Positions 45,380 through 55,600 of a DNA stretch of 64,000 bases are shown in pieces (the stretch's first letter is position 1; each line of letters opens with the position of its first letter). The notes beneath the pieces were generated by a model. That model made no database searches. It was not told the DNA's origin and saw nothing but the letters and a program-made list of their open reading frames with translations. Both the position numbers and the translations under genes were made by a program. Source of the stretch: Acinonyx jubatus (taxonomy: Eukaryota; Chordata; Mammalia; Carnivora; Felidae). Where the stretch lies: positions 1,922,001 to 1,986,000 of the forward strand of contig NC_069397.1 of assembly GCF_027475565.1 (NCBI RefSeq), written 5' to 3'.

Positions 45380-46195
45380 TACCCTAGATTCCAGCCATAC
45401 ACGCACGGTCTCCTTCAGCCTCACTCTGTGACAAAGTGCTCTTGGGCAGGGTCCTTCCTGGATGGCTCAGGCCTGGCATCCCTGGGGTCCACCAGGCTCA
45501 CATTTTCCATGACATTCTCACCCTGACAGATGACCAAGTGTGGCAGGACCCACTGATGCAGAGGGCAGCTTTAGCCCCGGTTCTCTGCCTTCAGACGTCT
45601 CCTGTCAAGGACAAGTCTCTTTCTCCACGAGTGCCCTCAAAAATCCTGAAGACACATCCACGGCCGCCCCTAAAGTTCTTCTTGCCCCTGTCAAATAGCA
45701 GTCCACGGCCGTCCCCACAGCATCTGCGGCTTACCTACCATCTGGCCCGGTAGTGACATGCCTGTCGTCCCCCCTTCGCAGACACCCCTGTCTCTACTGT
45801 GGTTCCCTTTGGACTCCAGCATCTGGCCAGTGGGTTGCAGGGAAGCATCCCCTTCCTCCATATGGAGAAAAAAAAAAGACTTGAATCTCTTGCCACATCT
45901 AAGAATGCCCTTGAAATGAACTCCTCAACTCCCTCGTCCCCTCTTACAGAGGCAGGGAGGGATGGTGGTGGACTATTTTGGCACCTCTTGGTAAATCCTG
46001 CCTGCGTGCGTCCAGCTCCCCTGGTTTTTAAAGGCACGGCCATTATCCGCAATCGTTCTCGGCTTTGGGAATCCAGCCAAACTTCTATAAAAACAGGAAA
46101 AGTGTCGTTTAATCTCTCTCATGTGGCCCTGTCACTCTTCTCACTTCCTGAGTCGGGCTTTGCCAAGATTTGATTGATCACATGAGAGTTTTTGT
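45380..46195. other. Intergenic, nothing recognised
   Basis: No gene signal. CCACGGCCGYCCC occurs twice about 50 bp apart, a minor local repeat. Confidence 0.4.
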
Positions 46196-46199
46196 AAAC

Positions 46200-46330
46200 A
46201 GATTTTTGCTAAGAGGGTAGAAAGACAGACTACAGGCTTGGAGAAAATACTCGCAGACCACATACCAAGCAGAAGACGAGTGTCTAAAATATGGAAGAAT
46301 CTTCCAAGCCCCACTCGGGGGAGGGATGAC
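46200..46330 (+). repeat. LINE-1 ORF2 fragment (left part)
   Basis: GGCTTGGAGAAAATACTCGC and GTGTCTAAAATATGGAAGAA match the L1 ORF2 3' half; its continuation is at 47115. Confidence 0.7.
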
Positions 46331-46517
46331 TAACGTAGGCTTTAACGTTTCACACCGCCGTGCTCATGTATCGCTTTGCCCTCAGAAGGTGCTCAGATAG
46401 ACTGGGCTGAAAGAAATTATTCAATCCCCCCCAAATACCGTCCAAGCTCTTCAAGTAAATTCACTCAACTATAATTACACACGGATATGTATACTGTATA
46501 TGCAAAAAAGAATTCTT

Positions 46518-46664
46518 GGGGCATCTGGGTGGCTCAGTCGGTTAAGGGTCCAACCCTTTGATTTTGGCTGAGGTCATGATGTCTTTCTTGGTTGTGAGTT
46601 CGAGCCCCACATCGGGCTTCATGCTGAGTGTGGAGCCTGCTTGGGATCCTCTCTCCCTCAAAAA
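46518..46664 (+). repeat. CAN SINE, short
   Basis: Head GGGGCATCTGGGTGGCTCAG; older CAACCCTTTGATTTTGGC type; truncated tail. Confidence 0.88.
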
Positions 46665-46669
46665 AACTT

Positions 46670-46860
46670 TTCTTTAATGTTGATTTATTTTGAGAGAGAG
46701 AGAGAGAGAGAAAACGCAAGTGGGGGAAGGGCAGAGAGAGAGGGGGAGAGAGTGCCAGGCAGGTTCTGCACAGTCAGCATGGAGCCCAACACGGTGCTCG
46801 ATCCCACCAACCTTCAGATAATGACCTGTACTGAAATCAAGAGTTGGACAGACTGAGCCA
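46670..46860 (-). repeat. CAN SINE, head truncated
   Basis: TTAATGTTGATTTATTTTGAG to GACTGAGCCATT; the reversed head is lost. Confidence 0.85.
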
Positions 46861-46879
46861 TTAAATTGTTTTAATTAAA

Positions 46880-47091
46880 AAAATTTTTTTTAAAGTTTAT
46901 TTTGAAAGAGAGAGAGAGAGCTCGAGCAGGGGAGGGTCAGAGAGAGAGATGGAGAGAGAAAGAATCCCAAGCAGGCTCCCTGCCATCAGCACAGAGCCCC
47001 ACGTGGGGCTCGAACCCACAAATCACGAAATCGTGACCCAAGCCAAAATCCAGAGTCGGGCACTTAGCTGACTGAGCTACCCAGGCGCCCC
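46880..47091 (-). repeat. CAN SINE
   Basis: AAAGTTTATTTTGAAAGAG to CTACCCAGGCGCCCC; tandem with the preceding minus copy. Confidence 0.92.
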
Positions 47092-47114
47092 CTGCAAAAA
47101 AAAAAAAAAATTTT

Positions 47115-47283
47115 TTTTTAAAGCATTCTCAAAATCCAACAGTAGAATAAACCAATTAGAAAATGGGCAAAAAACACAGAGACGTTTCTCCAAAGAGGAC
47201 ATGCACATAGAAAACAAGCACAGGAGATGTGCGATGTACCACTGGCCATCAGCGAAATGCAGAGTAAAAGCACAGTGATATAC
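47115..47283 (+). repeat. LINE-1 ORF2 fragment (right part)
   Basis: AATTAGAAAATGGGCAAAAA, CCAAAGAGGACATGCAC and GAAATGCAGAGTAAAAGC give the L1 ORF2 order just downstream of the piece at 46200. Confidence 0.8.
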
Positions 47284-47391
47284 GGGGCGCCTGGGGGGCT
47301 CAGTCGGTTCAGCGTCCAACTTCAGCTCGGTCACGAGCTCGCAGTTCGTGAGTTCGAGCCCCACGTTGGGCACAGAAATTACTTTAAAAAA
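47284..47391 (+). repeat. CAN SINE, 3' truncated
   Basis: Head through GCCCCACGTTGGGCACAG, then an A-rich tail. Confidence 0.9.
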
Positions 47392-47393
47392 TA

Positions 47394-47618
47394 GGGGTGC
47401 CTGGGTGGCGCAGTCGGCTAAGCGTCCGACTTCAGCCAGGTCACGATCTCGCGGTCCGTGAGTTCGAGCCCCGCATCGGGCTCTGGGCTGCTGGCTCAAG
47501 AGCCTGGAGCCTGTTTCCGATTCTGTGTCTCCCTCTCTCTCTGCCCCTCCCCCGTTCATGCTCTGTCTCTCTCTGTCCCAAAAATAAATAAACGTTGAAA
47601 AAAAAAATTAAAAAAATA
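47394..47618 (+). repeat. CAN SINE, full-length
   Basis: GGGGTGCCTGGGTGGCGCAG head; tandem directly after the truncated copy. Confidence 0.95.
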
Positions 47619-48042
47619 AAATCCAAGAGTAAGAATTTTAAAAGCATGTCTCCTTTTGGCATGGACTAAGGTCTTCCTTTGATAGATTGCTGTGACAAAA
47701 TTATTTCTAAGAGCACAGTGGAAGCTACTTTCATTTTTACGTATTATTATTATTATTATAGGAAGCAGTTGGCTCCCACTGTTTTGTTCATCTCTCAGAA
47801 AGACAGTTTTACTTTATCAAATGTTCTGCTCACAACCGTGCACTCCACTCAGATTTCCTCTCCCCTCCAGTGAGTCCTTCCAACAACACAAGAGAACAGA
47901 AAATTATGCTTAGTGGAATTTTCATTTTATTCTTCTCTTACTTTTTTTTCACCTTCCCTTTGATACAAAGGTACCTTTGATGCAACTGATGAGCCAAGGT
48001 TGATACTTTTTTTTTTTTTTAAAGAAATCTCAATGGACTCAG

Positions 48043-48165
48043 GAGTGCCTGGGTGGCTCAGTCGGTTGAGCATTTAGTTCTTGGTTTCGGCCTGGGTCAT
48101 GATCCCAGGGTCATGGGATCGATCTCCTTGTCAGGCTCTGTGCTAGCATGGAGCTTGCTTAAGAT

Positions 48166-48205
<40 letters not shown>
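48043..48205 (+). repeat. CAN SINE with long CT tract
   Basis: Head GAGTGCCTGGGTGGCTCAG; the body ends in a pure CT run of about 19 units and has no A-tail. Confidence 0.9.
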
Positions 48206-48540
48206 AGAAAACTCGCCGGACGAGCAGGACAGCAGGACGTCCCAAGGCGACTGCACTGCCCCAGATCCAGTGACACCGAGGCCCCCAGCCTGGCGGGGGG
48301 GCAGGCGGCCCCAGGAGGCACAGAGCAGGCTGACAAGGAGCCTCCGGCGCCCTGAGCTCCAGGACCCCACCAGTCCCCTTACAAGGGCCCCCAGTGGCCC
48401 CGGCAACGTCTTCCCAGGATCGGAGACTTTTGTAAGTTGTGCAAACAGAAGTTATTCTCACTACAATCAGTGAGGGTGACCAGTGTCTCTCTCCCCTGCC
48501 ACTTCCCCCCTTTCACACTGTCCTCTGTGCCAGGGGGCTG
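48206..48540. other. Intergenic, nothing recognised
   Basis: GC-rich single-copy-looking patch between SINEs; unassigned. Confidence 0.4.
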
Positions 48541-48694
48541 GGGACGCCTGGGTGGTTCAGGCGAAGCATCCAACTCTTGATTTCTGGTCAGGTCACGATC
48601 CCAGGGTGGTGGGATCGAGCCACACATGAGACTCTACAGTGAGTGCGGAACCTGCCTGGGATTCTCTCTCTCACTGCCCCTTCCCTGCCGGCTC

Positions 48695-48725
<31 letters not shown>

Positions 48726-48767
48726 TTCTCTCTCTCAAAATAAATAAATAAACATTGGAAAAAAAAT
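48541..48767 (+). repeat. CAN SINE
   Basis: GGGGACGCCTGGGTGGTTCAG head, CT tract of about 15 units, AAATAAATAAATAAAC tail. Confidence 0.93.
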
Positions 48768-49104
48768 AATTAGGCTGGAAATACATTTGACTTGAGTGGG
48801 ACGGCCACGGGCACGTGGTTTGCAGTCACATCGTGGATCTGTGTGGCTTTCAGGGGTCCTTCAGCCACAGGCTGTGCAGACGCACCGGGGGGGAGACACT
48901 GAGGTGGGATGCGAAATGTGCCCTGGAGCTCTTGACATCGGTGATAAAGAGTAAACCACAACAACCTGTCTGTCCCTTCTCCTTGTGGAAAGACACCTTG
49001 CCACGTCTTTGCCATGCGTACGAGTACACAGTGAGTACTCAGGGGGGAAAACAGTGTAGGGAAAATGAATTTTATTTTTTAATAGTTTTTATTTTCATTT
49101 GTTT

Positions 49105-49217
49105 GTAAAAGCTTATTTATTTATTTTGAGAGAGAGCGGGGCTCGATCTCACACATCGTGAGATCATGACCTGAGCCGAAGTCAGACGCTTAACCGACGG
49201 AGCCACCCAGGCGCCCC
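49105..49217 (-). repeat. CAN SINE with large internal deletion
   Basis: The GAGAGAGCGGGGCTCGATC junction shows loss of the CT-rich middle; the reversed head GCCACCCAGGCGCCCC is kept. Confidence 0.9.
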
Positions 49218-49360
49218 TAGGAAAATGAATTTTAGAGCTAAGTTGGGAATTTTATTACAAATATCATATCCTTTTTCAGGATTTTGTGGTGTTTATGGTA
49301 GCTTTCAGCTTTTTAGAGTTGTGGCGAGGAGGGTTCTAACAAGTAAATATTCATAATGTT

Positions 49361-49576
49361 CTTTTTTTTAAGTTTTATTTATTTTGATAGAAACAGAATG
49401 AGAGAGTGTGTGTGAGCAGGGGAGGGGCAGAGAGAGAGGGAGAGAGAATCCCAAGCAGGCTCCACGCTGTCAGCACAGAGCCCAATTTGGGGCTCGATCT
49501 CACAAACCTTGAGATCACGGCCTGAGCCGATCTCAAGAGTCAGATGCTTAACCGACTGGGCCACCCAGGCACCCCT
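49361..49576 (-). repeat. CAN SINE, full-length
   Basis: Flanked by TTCATAATGTT and CTCATGATGTT, a target duplication with one change. Confidence 0.94.
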
Positions 49577-49925
49577 CATGATGTTATTTTTTTAAGGAAG
49601 GCTCCTCAAAACTGTCTATGCTTCAGGCCCCATAAATCTTGGGTTCACCCACGTGGCTCTAGGAAAACCCAGACACTGGTTATGTGACCTGTCCCCGCGT
49701 GCAGAAAATTATATCCAGGTTTTTTCCAGTCAAGGATGATTTCGTAACAGGTTCAAAGAACACGAAGAAAATTTTTAAGCGAGATAATTATTAACTTCAG
49801 AAGAAACAGCAGTTGTGCAAGAAAGGAACTGTAACCAGATCACGAGGCGTGGCTCAGCAGGTACCCGGATGGACGCAGGCGTAACTGATGCAGATCCCCA
49901 ATTGGGATTTAAATGAAAATTGTTC

Positions 49926-50485
49926 AGACGCCTGGGTGGCTCAGTTGGTTAAGCATCGGACCTTTTTGTGTTTTTTTTAACTTACATCCAAGTTAGCATA
50001 GAGCGCAATAATGATTTCAGGACTAGATTCCTGTGACTCATCTCCTACGTATAACACCCAGTGCCCGTCCCAACAGGTGCCCTCCTTAATGCCCCTCCCC
50101 CATTTAGCCCACCCCCCCCAGCCCCTCCAGCAACCCTCAGTTTTTTCTCCGTATTTAAGAGTCTCTTATGTTTTGTCCCCCTCCCTGTTTTTATATTACT
50201 TTTGCTTCCCTTCCCTTATGTTCATCCGTCTTGTATCTTAAATTCCACATATCGGTGAAGTCCCATGATATTCGTCTTTCTCTGACTGGCTGATTTCACT
50301 TAGCATAAAGCATCGTAGCATAAAGCAGAAGATCTCAGCTCAGGTCACGATCTTGTGGTTCGTGAGTCGGAGACCCGCGTCGGGCTCTGCCCCAATGGCA
50401 CGGAGCCTGATTGGGATTCTGTCCCTCCTTCTCTCTGTCCCTCCCACCCCCCTCAAAATAAATAAACTTAAAATTAAAAAAAAAA
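49926..50485 (+). repeat. CAN SINE interrupted by a LINE-1 fragment
   Basis: The SINE head stops at AAGCATCGGAC (about 49962) and the body resumes at CTCAGCTCAGGTCACGATC (about 50333), with an A-rich tail to 50485. The order is continuous when the intervening L1 is removed. Confidence 0.88.
49963..50330 (-). repeat. LINE-1 3' end nested in a SINE
   Basis: Reverse L1 3' region: AACTTACATCCAAGTTAGC, GTGCCCGTCCCAACAGGTGC, TTCACTTAGCATAAAGCATC. It starts with a T-rich stretch (its own poly(A) in reverse), as expected for an inserted L1. Confidence 0.82.
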
Positions 50486-50676
50486 TTCTGATATCAATCC
50501 TAGAGGGCACAACTAAAGCCCCGGAAGCGGTTTCTCTGAACAGCCGGTGCTTCAAGCCCTGTAAGGCTTGAAGCCTCATGAATGACCACTTTTGTAGTTT
50601 AATAATTTAATGCCAATCGTATATGCTTTGAAGGAGGAGTCCTAGAAAATTTTGAAAGTGAAAATGAGGAAATCTT

Positions 50677-50893
50677 GGAGCGCCTGGGTGGCTCAGTCAG
50701 TTAAGCCTCTGACTGTGGCTCATGTCATGATCTTGTGGTTCGAGAGTTTGAGCCCCGAGTCGGCCTCTGTGTTGACAGCTCAGAGCCTGGAGCCTGCTTT
50801 GGATTCTGTCTCCCTCTCTCTCTGCCCCTGCCCCATTCAGGTTCTGCCTCTCTCTCAAAAATAAATGAGCATTAAAATTTTTTTTTAAAAAGA
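50677..50893 (+). repeat. CAN SINE, full-length
   Basis: Target duplication AAAATGAGGAAAT / AAAATTAGGAAAT. Confidence 0.94.
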
Positions 50894-50961
50894 AAATTAG
50901 GAAATGTAGAAAGCATGGGGTTAGAAGCAGCAATTGCTTGAAATATTGCAGGTGAAAATAT

Positions 50962-51143
50962 GGGGCGCCTGGGGGACTCGGTCAGTTGAGCATCAGACTT
51001 CAGCTCTGGTCATCATCTCACAGTTCATGGGTTCGAGCCCCACGTCGGGCTCAGTGCTGTCAGCGCAGAGCCCGCTTCAGATCCTCTGCCCCTCCCCTGC
51101 TCACACTCCCTCTCAAAAATAAAAACATTAAAAAATAAATATT
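50962..51143 (+). repeat. CAN SINE, CT tract shortened
   Basis: ATTGCAGGTGAA-type flank before, ATTATAGGTGAA after; the body lacks most of the CT tract. Confidence 0.94.
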
Positions 51144-51369
51144 ATAGGTGAACACAAAAATGGCCACTGGTCCACCACAGAGAATGGCCAGATCCCCCAG
51201 GGCGCATCCATGCTTGGGAACTCTCGATGCCAAATTCCACGAAGCAGAACTTGTCAGGGAGCAGGCGACACTGGGTGCATGGCCACAAAATCAAAAGAAG
51301 CCAGAGCGAAATGCCACGTTGCACCCAGGCACGAATGCAGGAAACCCCCTGACGGGAAACCTGGCTCGG

Positions 51370-51860
51370 GTCATGTTATGCGTCCACTTGACCGGACCCC
51401 AGGGTGCCAGTCAGACACCATTGTGGGTGTGTCTGTGCTCGGGATAGGGTGAACACTGGAATTGGTAGAGCAGGTCGGGCTAAGCCCCCAGCTAGAATAG
51501 ACAGTGGGCCCTCCCCGGAGGAAGAGAACGTTCTCCCTGCCTGACCCCCTTCCCCCTGCAACATCAGCTGGCACGGGAAGGGAACATCCACTCTTCCCGG
51601 GTCGTGAGCTCGCCGCCTTCACCTGGAACAGCACCATGGGCTCTTCTGGGTGCCCGGGCTGTGGATTCACACTGGAAGTGTCACCACTGGCTCTCCGGGG
51701 GGTCCGGCTCGCCTGCACACCCGCAGGATCCGAGACTGGTCAACCTCCATCATCGCACGAGCCAAATCCTTATAACAAATCTCTTTAATAAGTGATGCAC
51801 ACACATACGTCCACATCCGACTGGTTCTTTGGAGAGCCCTGACTAATCCTCTGGGCACGA
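51370..51860 (+). repeat. Ancient interspersed repeat, family unassigned
   Basis: Motifs CTGCAACATCAGCTGGC, CATCGCACGAGCCAAATCC, TAACAAATCTCTTTAATAAG and GGAGAGCCCTGACTAAT follow the order of a common old mammalian LTR/transposon family that I cannot name with certainty. Confidence 0.45.
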
Positions 51861-51904
51861 TAGTTAACTCTGGGAGAAGGCGGGGGAGTGAGGGGCCTCC
51901 CTGG

Positions 51905-51945
51905 GTGTGTGTGTGTGAGAGAGAGAGAGAGAGGGAGAGAGAGAA
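51905..51945 (+). repeat. (GT)n(GA)n microsatellite
   Basis: Short GTGTGTGTGTGT run followed by GAGAGAGAGAGAGAG. Confidence 0.85.
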
Positions 51946-51959
51946 ACACTTTTTACTAA

Positions 51960-52690
51960 GACCACATATTATTTTAGTAAAAATAAAACAGCCAATTGTT
52001 TAAAGGCCCTCTTAATATCGCCTTCAGGATGATCTTGGAAGGGTGAAGTTCAGGCACCGTGGAAGCGGCCAGTGACACCCTGTGCTGGGGAAATGTCTAG
52101 ATCTGTTACGGTCCAGAGAGGAGCGGTCACAGTGGACACAGGGCACAGAAGCTTCCCGACCTGCCTCCCCTTAGAGAGTATTTTCCACGGGCCCCCAGGC
52201 AGCTGGGCCACAGCTCCCGGGCTGACGGTGGGGGGGGGGGGGCTGTTGTTCCCCAAAACCTCTTCTGCAGGAGACCCCCCCCTACTGCCAAGGATTTGGG
52301 GGGTGGAGGGCGCTGTTTCCAGGGGCTGCGTCCCGCTGAGCGGCTCTGCTCCAAGCCCCCCTCCCCTCCCTGACCCATGTCCCTTGGGATGGGGTCCCCA
52401 GGAGCAGCTGGCTCGGACTGAACCTGTCTCTTCCGGACCCCCCACCCCTTCTTTGCTCCCCACCTCTTCCCAGCTCCCAACGACCAGTCCACACAGTTTC
52501 AAGTCATTTCGTCTTCCCCTATTGAGCGGCCTGAGAATGATAATCGTGACGGTGACTTGCTGAAGGAGGCGGGACCTCAGCATCGCCAGGGCAGTGATGC
52601 CCCCCCCCCATCTGCTCCGCCCCTCCCCAGGCCTCTATTTTTCCTTTCTTCAAAATCCTCCGGTGAGCTGGGGGGCGGGGCAGGGGACGG
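51960..52690. other. 3' flank of ASGR2
   Basis: Includes a GC-rich stretch at 52100-52480 with open frames on both strands but no recognisable domain. No canonical AATAAA on the minus strand close to the ASGR2 stop; a variant AATAGA lies near 52636. Confidence 0.4.
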
Positions 52691-52695
52691 GGCTT

Positions 52696-55600
52696 CTAAC
52701 CCGTGATGTTCTGCCTCATCTCGCACACCCAGCGCTGCACCTGCTGGCAGAAATTGTCATTCCAGCGGCCATTGGAGCGGACTTCCGCGCAGTCTTCGCC
52801 TCCTCCCACCTCGTGGCCCTGCCAGTCGTCTGGCTGAGTGGCGGCCCAGTTCCTAGGAAGGCAGGCTAGAGCTCAGGCTTTGACCCCTACCTACCCCTGC
52901 AGCCCTCACCCCACCCCCCCAAGCCCCCAGCTCAGAAAAAGCACATCCCGAGGAGGGGGCCAGGGAGCGCACGCTGCAGCCTTGGAGGTTGGGAACCTGG
53001 GAGGGGGAGGCCTGGGGACTTTGGTCCCCGAGGGAAGGGTGGGAGTGGCTGGCCCCAGGCCAAACGAAGGAGGACGAGGGGGGAGCCACTTACTTGTAGC
53101 CATGATTATAGTCCGTGCCATCCACCCACTTCCACGAGCCATCGCTGTCCGTGAGACCTATCCAGGCATCAAAGGGGTTTATGTGCTGTGAAATGAACTT
53201 CTGGAAAACAGGTGGTGTGACAAGTAAGGGAGATGATTCATTTCCAGAAGTACCAACTAAAAGCTGGGCTATCTGGTTAACAGGAGTTTCCGGCCTACTG
53301 GAAATCTGCACGGACCTCCCCACTCCCACAGTGGGGTCCCAAACCCTTAGACACCTCACTTCCTCGTTCTCCCACCCTCCCGCCAGCCTCCGTTTGGCGG
53401 GATTCTTTTTCAAAGGCTTTGCAATGAGCACGCGCCACCGAACTGACGTCTCTGCGTCGCCCCAGGGAACGTCCACTCGTTCTAATCAGACTACGTTGTG
53501 CCTCCCGTGGGCGGGCTCGGGCCACGTCGGCGTAAGGCTGTACCCTCTGTAGCACGCAGCCAATGAGGAAGCAGGGGAGGGACTTCAGCTAGGAGATAAA
53601 TCGTCTGCTGTCACCACTCGGAGTGCGCCTGTCCGTCAGACGCCCCCTCTTGTAGCAACGTTGATCAGAGCCTCGCTTCACTGCGCTCAGAGTCTCCGCG
53701 TCCCCGCTTAGATTGGGGCAGGGGGCTTGTGTCTCACAAGCGGGGAGGAAGGTTCTAGTCCCTGGGACCTCCATTCAGGCCATAGCTGTGACTCCTTGAG
53801 TCTTCTGCAGCTCGATCTGAAGCACCAGCTCCCAGCACAACTATTCCTGTCTTTCCTTCTGTAATTGGAGTTATTTGGTGGACGTTGGCTGGGCTAAACA
53901 TCGTGCTAAGTGATTTACGAAGATTCTCTTATCTGATCCTTACAAAGTCTCTAAATTGGGCGTCCTGGTGATTCACACTTCACATAAACGAGGTTAAGGA
54001 ACTTGAGGTAGCTGCAGAGCCCAGGAAGTCCGGTGTCCAGGGGTGGGGAGGTGGGGGGGGAGGATGGGGGGGTGGGACCTCCGCCCCCTGACCTGACGCC
54101 CATTTCATTCCCAGCTCACAGCTGCTACTCCGACTCAAGCCCTTTCCTTGTCTCCTACCCGTGACCTCTGACTCTTGGAATTCTGATTCTGGCCCCTGCC
54201 CCTGCTGCCCCCATGGACCCCAACACCCATTCAGGATCTCAGTTTCAGGGGAACCCAGGTGGCTCAGTTGGCTAAGAATCCAACTTCGGCTCAGGTCATG
54301 ATCGCACAGTCTGTGGGTTCGAGCCCCTTGTCAGTCTCTGTGCTGACAGCTCGGAGCCTGGAGCCTGCTTCGGATTCTGTGTCTCCCTCTCTCCCTGCTC
54401 CTCCCCTGCTCGCGTTTTGTCTCTGTCTCTCTCTCTCTCAAAAATAAACATTTTTCAAAAACTTTTTAAAAGCAAAGAAGAGATGAATGATGTAAAATAC
54501 CAGAGAAAATATCCAAGAAGAAAAATAATACGACGCTACGTGAAGGGAAGAAACCCAAGAGGAAGATTTGAGCTCTGCAAGAAAGCCCAGGAGCCCCTCA
54601 GAAAGCCGGGCGTCGAGTATAAACTATAGGCTTGAGGACAGGACCGCAAGGCAGAGGGAAAGAGAGAAAAACAAGAAGCAAAGGGCACAAGGTGGTGGCT
54701 GGGGACGGCACATCACAGAGGTATATTTGCATGACGAGTTCCAGAAAAAGAAAGAGCCCACGCAAGGAAAAAAAAATGTAATGTTCATGTATTTAAACGT
54801 ATGTTTAAAAAGTTAGAAAACCCAACTTGACGGATTAAGAGGACGCTCCTGACCTCGGAGCAAAACCCCAAGGAGAAGAATCAACAACGAGATATGCCTG
54901 GATGAGGCTGGTGAGATTCAAGACAGCAAGGACTCCAACCACTCGGGGCAAAACACTTCCAGAATCTCGGGGAGACTAGAAGGAGGAGGCATTAACAACT
55001 TCAAAGTTGCTAAGAGACTAGATCTTAATCGCCGTCAACACAAAAAAGAAATGATGATTTTGTGACACGCTAAAGGTGTTAGCAAGGAGCAATCACATTG
55101 CAATGTGTAAACGTATCAAGCCCACACACTGTAGGCTTCAAACTTACACAATGTTACATGTCAATGATATCTCAATTAAAAAGAAAAAAAAAATGAGGCA
55201 GGGGCACCTGGCTGGCTCAGCCAGTAGAGCATTGAATTCTTGATCTCAGGGTCATGAGTTTGAACCCCACAAAAAAAACAAGGCACGTAGATAAGAATAA
55301 GTGGGCTGGTTTCCTCACCTTTCATATGGGAAGTTATACGTACTCGCTGATTTTTTTAAGCCAATAAATTTCAGCCCATCATTTACATATTTTTAAATGC
55401 AATTTAGCAATTAGAAGTCATCATTAGTATAATTAAAAATAAGCCAAGTCTAGGGGCACCCGGGGGGTTCAGTCGGGTAAGCATCTGACTTCCGCTAGGT
55501 CATGATCTCACAGTCTGTGAGTTCGAGCCCCGCGTCGGGCTCTGTGCTGACAGCTCAGAGCCCGGAGCCTGCTTCGGATTCTGTGTCTCCCTCTCTCTCT

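Noticed and set aside
52050..52583. 177-aa minus and 163-aa plus frames downstream of ASGR2
   Set aside because: Mutually overlapping, GC-rich, interrupted by G-runs, no recognisable domain or splice plan.
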